DNA of 64,000 nt from Pyrrhoderma lamaoense (taxonomy: Eukaryota > Basidiomycota > Agaricomycetes > Hymenochaetales > Hymenochaetaceae): contig NBAZ01000009.1 of assembly GCA_002794735.1 (NCBI GenBank), forward strand, positions 1,116,001 to 1,180,000, written 5' to 3'. Positions within the stretch are counted from its first letter, which is position 1; the number at the start of each line of letters is the position of its first letter. Below the pieces are notes generated by a model. That model was not told where the DNA came from. It did no database searches and saw only the letters and a program-made list of their open reading frames with translations. Below, in pieces: positions 1 through 13,515 of the stretch. The position numbers and the translations under genes are program-made.

Positions 1-178
1 CTCTGTATATTATTGTACAAAAAAACCGACCTTACCGTATAGTAGAAGCAGAAGTATGAGTACTCAAATGATGACGAGAACTTAGGTACCAGGCGGACAT
101 AGTGGATGAAACACATTGAAGTGTGATCGATGGAAAAAAAGAATTAATTACTAATGAAAGTACGGACAACCTCCACCC

Positions 179-1626
179 TCAGTCATCCACTCGCTCAATG
201 GCTACACACCAGAATACTTTCCCATCAAGGACCACATTTTCCCCATTCTGTGGCCTCTCACAACAAACAAATCTAACTGGTTGACCGTCCCACCACTTCT
301 CCAAGTCGAAGCTCAACCCTCCAGGGAGACGCAGAGCAAGTTGCGGATAGAATCCCAGAAATCCATAACAGAAATCTGTTGTTAGCACATCACTGGGTCC
401 AAAAGTGACACTCTGACGTGCGGGGCGGAAGCGAAGTGCGACCGTCGTGCCTTTGCCGACTTTGTAGCTTTCTCCTTCCTTGAAGAGATGGAAGAAAGAG
501 AAGAACGGGATGAAGAAGAATTGGATGAGAAAACCGAAAAAATTGAGTCATGGCCAGATCCAGAAGTGCTTGAAGAAGTAGCACTACCATTTGATGTTTG
601 AGAGGAACTCCGTCCTCTTTTCGGAATGGAGCGTTCGAGGACCAGATCATCTCGTATACTTTGTTTAGGGGGAAAGGCTCCGGTAAAGGCTGCTCTGGAT
701 CATGCAGCGTGTGAATGAGATGCGGCATTGTTGATACAAGTGGTGAGAGAGCCCAAGGATGAGCACCGTAAAGATCATGTTCCAGTGTCGGATCCACCAG
801 ACTGTTATAGGGAAGCGAGTTATTATAAATTTTGAGAAGCTATACAAACATGGTACAAGTAGTACTTACTGCATAAACTTTAGCGCCGCACTGGTTCCCC
901 ATGGTAATTTGAGTGGACGGTCAAAAGTGTTTCCGAACAATATGTCATCGGCCAAGTAATTCTTTAGAAAACGTCCTGAAACGCAACATATATCAGTAAG
1001 TAAACTAGAAAGATTGAAAGATTGACTGAGAAGTGCTCAATACAACAAGTAAAAGCTTAAATGGCGGTTTCCAGCTCATGTATATAATCAATGAAGGCAA
1101 CCCTTCTGTTAGCCATTGTTGTCACGAAGGACTTTATCTTATAGCGCCTCAAGAAATGATGATAAAACATCAAAGTTAAAATGATGAACTCTCCATTATT
1201 CATTAGAATTTTCCAAAAGCGGATATCGACGCGTATTTAGTGGCTATAGCTCCTCGTGAGCATGTGTGATTTAATGATGAAGTAGCAAAAGTATCAGCTG
1301 CTCCAAGAAGTCATTCATCGAAGTCAATGGGTCACTCTTCTAATACAATTTTCAAGGACAGAGGACAGAGACGGAGTTAACTCTAAGATATTGTTATTAT
1401 CGCTACCAACCTTGAACTTGGATACTCCATGTGATTCCTTGACGGTCTGGCCTCGAGAAATAATCGCTATCTAAGACATTACCGTTTTCATCCGGAAAAC
1501 CCTTTATGTGAACGACAACACGCCCTTCAAAGAGACTAGACTTGATCGTGTGGGGGTTTCTGTATTTGCTGTGATGGGGGTGAGAGAGTCTGGAGAAGGA
1601 CCGGCAAGAACACGAAGACGAGGCAT
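179..1626 (-). CDS. UPF0590/DUF1769 family protein (frame-broken)
   Basis: Fungal protein family of unknown function, recognised from conserved blocks. Exon 1 (1626-1411) starts MPRLRVLAGPSPDSL and continues FEGRVVVHIKGFPDENG. Exon 2 (975-870) encodes ADDILFGNTFDRPLKLPWG. Exon 3 (801-179) encodes DPTLEHDLYGAHPWALSP, a Ser-rich linker, then GFLGFYPQLALRLPGGLSFD and ends FWCVAIERVDD. The exon 1/exon 2 joint rebuilds the family's QGRF block, which supports a roughly 435-base intron with a GTTGGT donor. Three breaks each need one extra base in a homopolymer: G5 at 1552-1556, G5 at 668-672 and G4 at 422-425 (plus strand). With those the blocks join in the usual order and length. The biochemical role is not known; family assignment is from memory of S. 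pombe UPF0590-type proteins. Confidence 0.8.
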
Positions 1627-2954
1627 TAAGTGTTAGGTACGTCGTAAGAAACTTTGCAAGATAGAGTTGTCTTTTTCGCGTTGTTGTTGTCGTGAGATAG
1701 TCGTCGGAGCGCAGTGAGAGCTGTAGAGTGCAGTGTTGTGGACACTGATTATAAAGTACTAGTGCGTGAGAGTATTAATTATATGTCTCGGTAAATGTAG
1801 GCCAAAAAAGGATAAGGAATGAGTAGACCCGCTACTCGATGCTGCGCACGTCGGGATGGTGGGAGTATCAAGAGGCGCTGTCCGCCTTTTTTGTGCATGC
1901 TAAGGCTGGGAGCTCACAACAACCGAAACGAGTCAATACTCCCAGGGTAACCAAGTCGGTGGCTAATTCGGAAGTTTTTAGAATGATTATCTAAGGCAAC
2001 CCAAAAGAGCGGGATCTGGGCATCATCTCTACTCACTTTGGCTACTCTGGCTGGATCGACGCACGCGAGAGACACGCGAAATAGAGAGCTTTGTTTCATG
2101 CTCGAGGAAGCTTGAGTTGCCAGTAATGATGTCTGGATCTCATCAAACATAATTTTCGTTGCTTTTATTCTCTGTTGTCGAGTTATTCTTACAAGCCAAG
2201 AAGGCTGGTTTGGAGTTCTAAAAGTTCGTAAAATTTAAAAGCATAACGTCTTTTCACACTTTGAATCTTTGTCTTTTAGGAATAGTAGGATGGAGCGACG
2301 AGCCTCGGAGACTGTTGTCATTCCGATAAACATATTAATTTCGTCTATGTTCCATTCGGAAATATAAATGAGTTCCAGTAGAAAATTCTGAGCCATCCAT
2401 CAGGGCACAACGAATCGGCTAAACGACCATATTTCAGTATTAATGGAGAATATCAACCAGATGGGTTGTGTTGACCGATGTTGTCATAATTGAGGACAAA
2501 GGGCATTAATTGACCACGTGGTTGCGTGTGAAATAGCTTCCATACGAGAGCTAACCTTAGTTTCCCAGAAACGTTAGAACAGGGCACAAGTCAAGTTCAT
2601 TTTGTCCAACTTTCACATTGACCAGCTGTTTTCACAGTTTCTTGTGTCTGAACAATCGTAACAAATCTCAATTGGTGGTCTTTGTGCGATATATATATAT
2701 ATACTTGATTTGCATTCTGGATTTGCGATTCTTGATTTTGGGCACGCAACACGCACGCGGCGTCCACGAGCTTCCTACCTGACTGGGTCGTCCGACCAAT
2801 TCATTACTAGCTCCATTCCCCACGAGCAACCTGCTTGTCTTCGCGTATCCATCCATCAAGCAGCCGGCATTGCGTCCGACTTAGTATTGCTTCGTATCTT
2901 TACTATAATCACCAACAAGACCAACCAGTAAAAGATCTTTAGTGTATCGTTAAA
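1627..2954. other. Intergenic region
   Basis: Divergent spacer between the UPF0590 gene (-) and the phosphodiesterase (+), so it should hold both promoters. It contains a short TA repeat near 2690-2702. I see no coding exon; the open frames here have no family signature. Confidence 0.5.
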
Positions 2955-5634
2955 ATGTGTCATAGACACGGTATCACACACTCGAGTGGCGAAGCTATGG
3001 GATGTGATAGAGATATCACTAAAGATGCTGGTGATGATAGCAAGCTTGCAAGTACATCTAAGTTCTCTTCGTCAACGCTTAAGCCACCTATGCGCGATCC
3101 AAATTCAGATTGGCGAAGGCGCAGCGTGGATGTTGGCGGCTCGCATTAGCTTTGAAAACTGCATCCCTTGGCGATGAACAGATTGAAACCGGAATGGGGT
3201 GGGGTAGCTGGGGGGGATACTCTGAACAAGAAGAATCGGAGCCTAGTGGAACAATGTATGTTTTCCTAGGGATAAAACCAATATACATGACACTTAACGA
3301 ATTCTTAGGTATGCAGAGTTATTGAGTGATATGTATACTCAAACTCAGACCTCAGTGAATCAGCCTATCCTGTCGTGAGTCCCATTCACTGATTTTTGTT
3401 CTCGAGTAATGACTCTTCGTCACATGAACTGAATATCAATACCTGTCGGAACTTTTTTTCTCATTCCAGCCCGCCTCCAGAAATATCGCCGGAAACTCGG
3501 ACCAGGCTCATTGATATCTTAGATAGATGGCACTTTGAACCTCACAAGCTGCCTGACGCCGAACTACTAGCCTGTACATTACTCTTATTTGAAGCTCTTT
3601 TTCGTATAAAGGGAATGGAAGATACCGTTGGGATTTCTTTGGGTTCGTAATTTTATTGCTTATACTAATTTCATTGTATGCTAATCTCTGGAGTTAAATT
3701 ATAAATAATCATACTTAACCTCTAGACCAACTTTCACATTTTCTAGCACATCTTCGCCAGGCCTATCGTGCTGCAAATAGCTATCACAATTTTCAGCATG
3801 CATTAGATGTTTTCCAAGCTACATACATATACCTTCGCTCGGCCGGAGCTGTTCCATCTGTTTCTATCTTGCATACACCAAAGTCAGAAACTCAGGGTCA
3901 GTGGTGTCCAAGTGATGCTATAAGGTCGTCGTGGGCTGGAATTTTACGAAAAGAAGATATCTTTGCTCTCTGTGTTGCAGCTGTAGGGCATGATGTAGGA
4001 CATCCGGGGTTCAACAACATGTTCATGGTATGTCGTCATCTATGTCTCTTGCGTAACCATTGTAACGCTTACCAAACACAGAAAAATGCTCAAGCACCTT
4101 TATCGCAAGTTTATGATCACAAGTCTGCGCTAGAACAAATGCATTGTGCCTTCCTTCTTCCCCTCATGAAGCGCCATGGGTTTGGTCATTTACTCGGACA
4201 ATCTTCCATCAGTATATCCTTCAAACGTCTACTGCTCGATACAGTATTAGCGACAGATATGGGTGTACATGCGAACTTCATGCAGCGATTCTCTCATCTT
4301 ATGGAGGACCCACAGAAATTTGATGTCACTCAAGCCCGCACACTAATTTGTCAAGCGTTGATCAAATGCGCTGACATTAGTAATCCGGTTTGTGCTATTG
4401 TTAACGGCTTGTCTGCTTTACTCATCCCATTTTTGTCGTTATTAGAGTCGGCCACACATGGTCTCTCAGCACTGGTCCTCGGCTCTCGCGGCAGAATGGG
4501 CAAGTCAGGCACTGCTAGAAAGACAGCTTTGTTTGCCTGTATCTGTACAAGACTCCAGTGACCCTATGGTTGAAGCAAATGGCCAAATATCGTTTATTAC
4601 AATATTTGTACTTCCATTACTTGAAATCACCGTGTTGGCTATTCCTGGTGATTATCTATGCTCATTCAAACCTAACACACTGATTGACACCCAATATTAC
4701 AATTAATAGAAATGATGTGTTTCGCGGAACAATGCGCCAAGAATCGTCAGCTTTGGCGTGCTCGGATTGTTGATCTTCAGAAAGATCCAGATGAATCACA
4801 GAAAATCACAACCGAGGGGTGTGACTCGGCTGAGGTGAATGACCCCAACGATCCTTATGCTCAATCATCGGATCAGACACTTCTTCCAAAAAACCAGAAG
4901 CAAGACCTACACACTATTTTCCCTTTATCACTACCACCTCACTTCTTCCCCCGCGTGAACGAACTACCTCGGGTTGTGGTAGTGTTGTTGGGGAGGCTAT
5001 TGAGTTGGAACGGCATCAATATAACGAGGTTTACATTGATGACGTTGAGTTAGAGAAAGGAGACAATTCAAATAGCATCAAAATTCATGCTGCAGTGTTA
5101 GGGCTTAATGAAGTGTCTTCGCGTCCGACGTCTCCATCGCCTTATCAATTTTCCTCATATGAATTCCCGTCCGGGACTACAATATCTGACTTCAGATCTA
5201 AAATTGAAAGACCTCCTTGTCCGCTGAGTGGCTCACCACACTTCTCGCCCCAGGAACAGAAGCATACACTCCCATCCATTACAACTCGTGGTTCTGTTTT
5301 GTCCCCAGAATGCTCACCTACAACTTCAGTGACAGAGGTTTCTTCCCCACGAACACCTCACTCTCATACAAGCAGCGTCGCGAGTGCCCCAGGTTCCGCA
5401 TATACTCCATCTATATCATCAGGCCTTTCTGTGCATGTGGCAGATACTCCAAGTATACGTTCTGCATACAAACTGAGTGTACGAAAGAAGAAAAGCTTTC
5501 ACCGGAACTCATGGACGCCAAGCCTCACTGGAGGATCATCCACACCTGTTCCGTCAATACCGTTAGCGGCGGGACCCACACGGAGCCCTCTGGTCTCTTC
5601 GTCTTTATCAAAGCCTCCTGATACTGCTGGTTGA
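2955..5634 (+). CDS. Class I 3',5'-cyclic nucleotide phosphodiesterase
   Basis: Hydrolyses cyclic AMP (possibly cGMP) to the 5' nucleotide and so limits PKA signalling. The PDEase_I catalytic core is clear in ordered exons: YHNFQHALDV (about 3790), HDVGHPGFNN (about 3988) and ADISNP (about 4370). The last joins across an intron to SRPHMVSQHW (about 4446) and then to MMCFAEQCAKNRQLW (4712). These supply the metal-binding His and Asp residues of the family. The C-terminal tail (about 5040-5634) is long, Ser/Pro-rich and disordered. The N-terminal part (about 2955-3460) reads poorly: frames change and the true start is unsure. A missing C in the run 4948-4952 separates catalytic core from tail. 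The family is certain; the exact gene model is not. Confidence 0.88.
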
Positions 5635-7729
5635 TTAGGATTATAATATAGAAAATTCATTTTTTTCTCTTCGGCGCATCACTTTTGTTTATGTATTCGA
5701 ACTGCTTTCTTCATGTGACCTTTCCCCTTTATTGATTTTTTTGATTTTTATTCAATCTCATTCAAACAATAATCTTCGTTACTTCTATTGTTGTTGGTCC
5801 CCCTTGGTCATAACTCACGCATATACTGTATCAATTATCCCATTTATCTCAGACCCTTCAGAAATGCGCTGACTATTTGAAACGTATCGTTTCATGACTT
5901 GTTTCCTCTCATACTCAACCAATCATAGATTGAAACATTACATATACTCATCAAGAAATTTGTTGTACACCGCATGTACGTACATGTATCGACTGAGACA
6001 AAAAATATCTTTGCTTTTTTTCTGCTCCTCGATGGCATCTAGTATCATAGAATCAGAACTTATTATCATTATAATTGTATATTGAATTAGGTCAGATAGG
6101 GTGACGTCATAGTCATACATCGACGACTGACTATTTTAGTAGGCTGCACTGTTAATATGACTTTTGGCATTTGATATTTGGAGTGCCATGAACTGTAACG
6201 CCTTTGTTTATCCGTCTCCGGTTCAAAGCTTAACTGCTATGTCATAATTTCAGAGCAATTAGTGCGATCATACAGCTCAGCTGTTGATCTTACGGTTGGT
6301 AAAATTCTTGACGAAGACCTGAAGGTCTTGAAAACAACTTTCTTTCAATTCAAATCACGGTGAAATATCATATATCGGTCTCAACTTACCTGCATATAGC
6401 TAATATATAAAAAAGAGCTCGAGATGAGTTTGTAACTCAGTGTTCTTGTGATATAAATGAAGAAAAAAGTAGATTCTGTGACGATATCAGTATTAGTAAG
6501 TAAGTCAGATTCAGGTGTACGGTAAATACAGATGATGTGGCTGGATCCCTTAATTTCAGAGCTAGGGTATTCTACAACACGACATAAATACAGTTCAAGA
6601 CACTTAAGAGATACTCCAAGCCCTCTAATGTCCATCAGTATTGTCTAACAATTTTACACTACTGAGACAATTTCGGGTGATGCTCAGATCGGAGTACCAG
6701 CACATAATTGAGAGATAACTACCCCGTGCTCATTCGAGGCTTCCATTTCACTGGATACAGCTATGCAACGGAGACTTAGTGTACGTATCCCCTTTTTCTA
6801 TCTCTACTTCTTTCTCGTAGAGAAACTAGAATCGAAAACGGACTAGTCTACTCTTTCGTATGAGCCACCTCCCTCTGAAATGACTTATGAACGTTGACTT
6901 TTCCATTCTTAAATAACAATACCCGTTGAAAGCACCCATTTATCGGATGTTTCATACTCAATGTGTGTGTGTGTTGTAGAGTTCCGATGATGACGCTGAC
7001 AGTAGATGGATTGCGAGATATTGTACAGTGTAAAAGATAGTAAGCTAAGGTAAGCTCCGACTCTAAAAATATTCTGATTATAATTTATATTTTTCCAAAT
7101 TCGATATTATTGTAGTGATATTTTATATCAAATATAAGCAGAAATATCTACTTTATTGCTACTATTAGTAAATCGTTTTTAAGGATAATATAAAGGTTTA
7201 TTATCGGATTTATGATACACTTTCCATGCCCTGTGGCGTGAGAACAGCCGAGTAAGTAATAGTCAACATAATGATCTCTAAGGGCAGATGAGAGATTTCG
7301 CAGATCCCTTGTCCTTCTTTTTGCGCCCATCTACATTAATATGTTGTAAATATCTCTTTTTTACTTCCGTCTGTCCTGCTCTCAAGAACTTGAACGGTGA
7401 CACTAGAACGTGTGAAGCACGAAGTTCATTTTCTCTTCATATGTTGCTATGTTTTCATTGTTGATCCCAAACATTAGTCCAAAATCTCTGCGTGGTGATG
7501 GTAGTACACACCCCTTCATCATAGCCACGCAGTCATAAAAAAAGTTTAAGGGAGGGTACGGGTCCAAAATTAAATGTCGCCGAGGCAGGGTTAGGATACT
7601 TGTATCCTGCTGGTGAGAATATAAATTTGGAGCGAAACAATGCTTTTAAGGAGCAGTGCAATTCCCCTCAACTCCCCTTCTCACTACTCTCTAATTCCCT
7701 CTGGAATCTTGTGTGTAGACTTGTGAGCT
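5635..7729. other. Intergenic region
   Basis: About 2.1 kb, AT-rich, with a short GT repeat near 6963-6974. No exon with a recognisable family signature on either strand. Confidence 0.5.
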
Positions 7730-10089
7730 ATGGAACTGTTGCTCTCAGACTTCTTTGCCATAGGCGTCTGTCTTACGTGGATGCTTATTTCGAAGGCATG
7801 TTTGAAGCCTTATCCCCCTGGACCCAAGGGTCTCCCTTTAATAGGGAATATGTTAGATATGCCAACTTCCCATGAATGGTTGAAGGCCACTGAATGGAAG
7901 AAAATGTATGGTATGTAGCTCTGTTGGCCCTCCCCGTAGGATATTGAATTGAACATTGTGAGGGAAGGTGATATCGTGTTTTTAAAAGTACTCGGAAAAT
8001 CTGTTGTTTTCTTGAATTCCTATAAAGCGGCCACGGATCTAATGGAGAAACATTCAAGTGCTTGCTCTTCAAGACCTCATTCTCATATGGGCGATCTGTA
8101 TGCTCTCTCGGCTTGATTGTTCGAGTAATCCCTGAACTAAGTACTTATCGGTAATTCAGAATAAAATGGGACTGGTTTATGGCTGTTATGCCGTATGGCG
8201 AGACATGGCGCAAGCACAGGACATGTACTCAGAAAGTACTCGATCCGGTTGCAGTTGCTGATGTTGCCGAACAGCAAGTCACGGAAGCTGCTAAGCTACT
8301 GAATAACTTGGTAAGAACACCGAAGGATTTCCTTCGCCATATCCGTGGGTGAGTCTAAGCTTTTATGCACATTACCATACTCTATTCATGATAATCTTTT
8401 CTGATCCGTGTATAAGCTCGGTAACTTCCACAATCATGCTCATTACCTATGGGCACGAAGGTATCCTTATTTGTCAATCAATATACTACGTCTAACCTTC
8501 TTATATATACATCACAGTAAAATCTGGGAACGATCCATACGTGATACTTGCTGAGAAGACTTCTGCCATATTCTCGGATGCGGCCAGACCCGGGCTTTCT
8601 TGTCGAGGTTATTCCATGGTGTATGTGTTGACGGTCACTGTCTTAGAATTCTTGAACTCAAGCTTGGATATTCTATTACCTAGTAAAAGTCGTCCCAGTT
8701 TGGTTCCCTGGGGCTTATTTCCGAAGGCTCGCCGAACGTGGTTTTGAGCTTTCCCAGGAGATGAAGTTTCGACCCTATAGAGATATGAAAGAGAAAGTAG
8801 TTGAGTTCTGAGTCTAATTCGACTAGATATTGTGTATTTGAGTAAATGTTATTAACTTATTTGCCAGCTGAACGGGACAGCACGGCCCTCTGTGATCAGC
8901 AGGCTCATCGAGGAAAGTATGGCTATTGGTAATATGATTGAAGATGAAGAGAAGATTGCAAACGTTGCCGGAATGCTGTATGCTGCGGGAGCAGATGCTG
9001 TAAGAATTGGAATTACCTAGACTCTTCTCCTTTGGCCACTGACTAGCTTATTTAAATTTTAACTGCCAGCTTACTTCCGTCGTAGAAACTTTCTTTCTGG
9101 CTATGGTACTACACCCGGAAGTACAATATCTTGCTCAAAAGGAAATTGACAGGGTCGTAGGGAATGATCGTCTCCCAAATTTACAGGACAGAGAGAATCT
9201 TCCTTATGTTAATGCTATCTGCTCCGAATGTTTAAGGTATAATGTTACTGTTCATGGTTGAGTGAGTTAGATACTAAAGAGATCTGTTGAAAGATGGGAA
9301 CCTGTTACACCTATTGGTTCGTTCGTTACAGTGCCTGTCTGCAGGAGTGTATGCATGTTGATAGTGATTCGCCAGGTGTCCCCCACGCTTTATCAGATGA
9401 AGTCGAGTATAAAGGATATGCTATCCCGAAAGGCTCAACGATCATTGCTAATCAATGGTAAGTAACAATTTCTCTGAGTCTTTATGGGCGTTCACTTCAA
9501 CATGCATCTCCCTAGGTTGATTCTCAATGACCCTAAGGAGTATCCCATCCGGAGATCTTCAACCCAGAACGATTCCTATCTCAAGGAGATGTGGGATCTA
9601 AATTACCTAGAGATCCAATGAAGGTGGCCTTTGGATTTGGAAGGAGGTGAGCAACAGTTTCCACCTCATACTTTTACCACATATACGTAACAGATTGGTA
9701 ATTATGCGCCGTCTATCCATAATTAATAAATCGGTAAAGAATCTGTCCAGGGAGGTTCATGGCTATGAATACAGTACGTCGTATATCATATGACGGGGAC
9801 TTGACGGGAATACATCTGATGTTATTTATCTAAGATATTTATCACCATCTCTTCCATTCTTACCACACTTGATATCAAGAAGAAGGTTGGAGTGGATAGG
9901 GTACCGATAATTCCGAAGGGGGACTATATACCTGGCTTTACTCGGTACGTTCTTTAATGTGGTTATGGAGTTTATTGAAGCCATTCGGACTGACGATAAG
10001 TACTTAGTCATCCCAAGCCATTTGACTGCGACATAAAACTGCGTTCACAAAAGTGCGGGGATTTGATACAACAATATCTCGATAATTAG
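7730..10089 (+). CDS. Cytochrome P450 monooxygenase (microsomal type)
   Basis: Heme-thiolate monooxygenase anchored in the ER. The start at 7730 gives a hydrophobic N-terminal anchor followed by the proline hinge [12 protein letters not shown]. Later landmarks in order: C-helix WRKHR (about 8208), [12 protein letters not shown] (about 8690), I-helix AGADALTS (about 8990, across an intron), K-helix ExxR as ECLR (about 9225), [12 protein letters not shown] (about 9430), NPERF (about 9560) and the heme loop FGFGRR/ICPGRF split by an intron (about 9640/9735). The end [11 protein letters not shown] then TAG fixes the stop. At least ten introns. Two frame breaks: CCCGGG at 8589-8594 and CCC at 9544-9546. 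The usual I-helix Thr is replaced (see findings). Substrate unknown; it resembles the large Agaricomycete families often labelled O-methylsterigmatocystin oxidoreductase-like. Confidence 0.92.
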
Positions 10090-10655
10090 ATGGATCTCCA
10101 TCATATGATATCGTGATGCCATATAAGAGGTACCATGATATAATAGCTTCTTCACTCCGCTACAAGTTTCAAATTATAAATAGTATTGTAGATGTCCCGT
10201 GCACAACCACTTAATTAGACTTGGGGAAAATGATTTTCTCTTATAATACAAATATCAGATGTCTCACTTGATTTAGATCAATAATTTAAGCTGCTTGGCC
10301 GTGAGCCTACAACATTTTTCATCTTAGACTTCATTGTGACTTGAGGCAGAACGCAGCGATGTTATGTAAATTACAGAAATAACAAAAACGGGACACAAAA
10401 GGTCCGCGGGCTTATGTTTAAAAATAGAATCCAAGAATATAAAACATGAGGTACACTATAATGCCATTCCAAATGGAAATTTTCATTGATGCAGAGACAT
10501 ATTTTCAATCATCGTCTTGTTATAAAAGGGTTTAAAAAGTGAGCATTCATGAACCTTCATATCTCCGATAATTCCATACTAAAGGCTAGAAGAATTCCAT
10601 CTCTATTATAAATCTTGAATGAGATAGTCCAGTGCAACCTTTTGATTGCTGTGTA
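10090..10655. other. Intergenic region
   Basis: Convergent spacer downstream of the P450 and of the minus-strand membrane protein. AT-rich; presumably both 3' UTRs. Nothing else seen. Confidence 0.5.
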
Positions 10656-11665
10656 TTATGCATGCGTTGCCGAAGAATGCTGATCCGTTTTGAAACTATA
10701 CTCACTTAAAGATTGAGCTTGAAGGTACCGAGGAAGAATTAAGTCCGCGTAGGCAGGAGTATCTCGAGTACAGGTTACTTTCTTAGGAGATGGAATAAGT
10801 GTTGCTTCGTGGATAAAGCTAGGCTGAGAGTAGTAACTTTGACTTGTATCCATACTTGTTTCTAACTCCGAGGTTGAGGGTGCATCGTCATTGGCTAGCA
10901 AAAGCTTAGTTACAGGTACCTGTGGTTTTGTAAGCAGTGCATTGAGAGAGCTAGAACGAGGAGGTATTGAGCTACAGATGACGTAGGAGTCAACAGCAGG
11001 GCCTTGTTTCCGAAGGTCCGCGGAGTATGGTATGAAGGATAGAATTGTTGATCATCCAAATTTCCTGGAGGCGGGGTAGGGAACGAAGACAGGAATGGAT
11101 CAAGATCTATTGTCGGTAGAGTTTCTCTTGCTACTGCTGCTGTTCGTGCCGCCACTGTTGAAGTAACAAAAACATCTTGACGCGTATGAGACCCTTGATT
11201 TGTCCTACCTGGAAAGCTAATGAGATCGCGGTGTATGACGCGATCAGGGGGCTCCCAAACTAACGACTTTTCTCTATCAACGGCAGTCGAGCTGCCTTCA
11301 GACCCGGTATCCGAAGAGGGAGAGGATGAAGGAGCAAAAATTAGAGGTCGAAAATTATCTCGTCTCCTTTTCAAACTAGGTGAGCGTCGGCGCGCCCGGA
11401 AGAGTGGTGTACAATAAAACCATATGAATATCGTGAACCCGATGACTCCGAAAGCAATAGATGAGTCTAGAGGAGGAGAACTCAGTACAATGAAGTCCGG
11501 CAGAGAATCAGAGGAAAATAAAAGCGTACAACCAACAATCTTATCTTGAACACTAGGTGCTAGCTTAATGGAATGTCCGTTGTCACTGGCACCATCAGTG
11601 TTTGAGTCCGTATAGATACTATCCTCATCTTTTAAGGAGCGGAATATGAAAGAGTGGACGTGCAT
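10656..11665 (-). CDS. Putative single-pass membrane protein, unrecognised
   Basis: An open frame from 11665 encodes about 250 residues. It has an acidic, Ser/Asp-rich N-terminus, one hydrophobic segment (SSIAFGVIGFTIFIWFY, about residues 68-84), then a basic stretch RARRRSPSLKRRR and a Ser/Pro/Thr-rich tail. A basic flank after the membrane segment suggests N-out/C-in topology, by the positive-inside rule. The frame stops at 10910, but a compatible Ser/Thr-rich frame continues to 10656 (PQVPVTKLLLANDDAPSTS). One indel between about 10925 and 10990 would join them. No family recognised. It could be a shorter protein ending at 10910. Confidence 0.5.
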
Positions 11666-12854
11666 AGTTTTGTACAGATAATGAGAAAAAGAGAAAAAGG
11701 AGTTGATTATTGGGAAATGGCTGGCTGTCTAGGATATCGTATAGAGTACTTGTCAGCCGTCAAAGTTACAATTCGGTCTGATATAATCAACCCACTCATC
11801 ACAATCCCACATCTTATTTCATATCGCAGTTTATTGTATTCGTTTAAATCAGTTAAAGTTGACCCAGTGAGGAAGCTCAAGAAGTAAGTGTCCAATATCC
11901 AGTATGATAGGTACTATTTGAAAATCCTCGTCAAAACACGTGTATCCGTTCCGAGTCAATTGTTGTGCTTTATTTGGTACGTAGTGTGGCGGAATAAATT
12001 GATTGTGACACTAGTCGTGCCCTTTGTCCTAAGACAACTTCTCTTCTGAGAAATCTTCAAAGAAGAACGCTTGTAAGGAACCTCATATAATGGATAATAA
12101 GAGTTAACATGACAAAAGCGAAAGTTTATTATGTGACGGACGATGTATTAAGATTAGCCGACAAACAATAGTCTCGGTGGGCTTCTTCAAAGGTTAGATT
12201 GACTTCGCCGTGCAAAAATATCTCACGCAAAATGGTTCCAATACAAAGAGCATATTTTGAATCCGGCATCTTGGCAACGGAAGTGTAAGAACGTCTATTG
12301 TGTACGTATCATCAGGAATACACATGCACGTCAACTATCAAACATAACATTGAATACATAAGATTCGTTAAAGGAACGTATACATAAGGAGCATCTCCTG
12401 ATCAATAAGAATCAAGGACATATAAGACAAAAACCCAAAAAAGAGATAGAGAATAATAATGTTTAAGAGAAACTTACAGAAAGAGGAATGAAAGAAGTGA
12501 AATAATGGTTTAGAATGTGAGACTAATAAGTAGTCCTATGTGTTATAAAATTTAGGAAAGAAGATAACAGAATAGTATAGTGGTAAAAGGGGAGAAGGAA
12601 AAGAGATACAAGTAGTATTGCAGGGATAATGATAATGATGTTACTGCTGTATGTACATATTTGCGCATGATGAGAGTAAGAAGAGATAAAGCGATATTAT
12701 ATAGCTTGAATATGATGGAAGAGAATACGACCCCTGGATAAGTTCCAGATATCCTCTATGCAAACCAGTGCTGTAGGACACTCCAGATCCAGAGACATGT
12801 AAGTATGTACAATATGTCAGAATCAAGAACCAAAGTATAGGAGGTGGACAACAT
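11666..12854. other. Intergenic region
   Basis: Between two minus-strand genes; should hold the promoter of the membrane-protein gene and the 3' UTR of the next. No supported exon. Confidence 0.45.
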
Positions 12855-13515
12855 TCATTCAGACCCGGTTTCCCAGTAGATGACCTGACCGGATTTGCGT
12901 ACTGCTGCAGCGGTCTCTGGGGTATATGGTAGGATATGAGGAGCAGAAACATGTTTTTGTCCACGTAGGGTCCTGAAAGCACAAAAACGAGGGGGATAGG
13001 GTCTGAGCGGCGGCTCTGTAAAGAATAACCATACAAGTAAGTTTAAAGGAAAATATGTTCGCAGATAACGGCTATGCATACCTCGACAATAGCAAGAGAC
13101 CAAGTAGGCGTCATGGTTCCATCCGCATTGGCAACGTCCACACGAGCAAAAACCTTTTTCTGTATCATCGCAAAGAATAAGTCAAGAATTTCCTAAAAAT
13201 GTCATGATAAAATCCAACACTTACCATATCAGCGATGCGATTATACATATCTCTTGCGTCATCACTAGGACAGAAAACGTTTCCATCTCTCAATTCACCC
13301 ACATATGGGATGTATGTCTCGATCCAAGTTCCGACTCGTTGGCAGCTAGCTTGGACATCGTACATCTCAACCTCAAGCCCGACATGGAAGCGCTCGTATC
13401 GGCGCGCTACCACGACTCCAGGAGTCCACGGCATCCAAGTTTGGGAACGCAGATTGAAACGACGGACCTCAACATGAGTCCCGGGCGAGTATGGGGGTCG
13501 TTTTGGAAGGTCCAT
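12855..13515 (-). CDS. Small conserved-looking hypothetical protein
   Basis: Three exons read cleanly. The first (13515 to about 13227) begins MDLPKRPPYSPGTHVEVRRF and contains WMPWTPGVVVARRYERFHVG. The second (about 13153-13085) encodes KKVFARVDVANADGTM and TPTWSLAIVE. The third (about 13021-12855) begins EPPLRPYPPRF and ends VIYWETGSE. Product about 185 residues, no signal peptide or membrane segment. The first exon has the look of a small beta-barrel (SH3/Tudor-like spacing of aromatic and Gly residues), but this is only an impression. An in-frame upstream ATG near 13699 is separated by a TAG just before 13515. A spliced leader exon ending at that TAG is possible, so the start could lie further upstream. 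Confidence 0.6.

Noticed and set aside
3088..3288. Minus-strand frame opposite the phosphodiesterase 5' region
   Set aside because: No homology signal; the plus strand is the better candidate although its own model is unclear here.
5217..5621. Plus-strand open frame of 134 codons inside the phosphodiesterase tail
   Set aside because: Overlaps in another frame the Ser-rich tail that follows the catalytic domain; a shadow.
10910..11665. Membrane-protein gene as a known sensor (Mid2/Wsc type)
   Set aside because: It has one membrane segment and Ser-rich tails but lacks a signal peptide or Cys-rich domain, so no family name was given.
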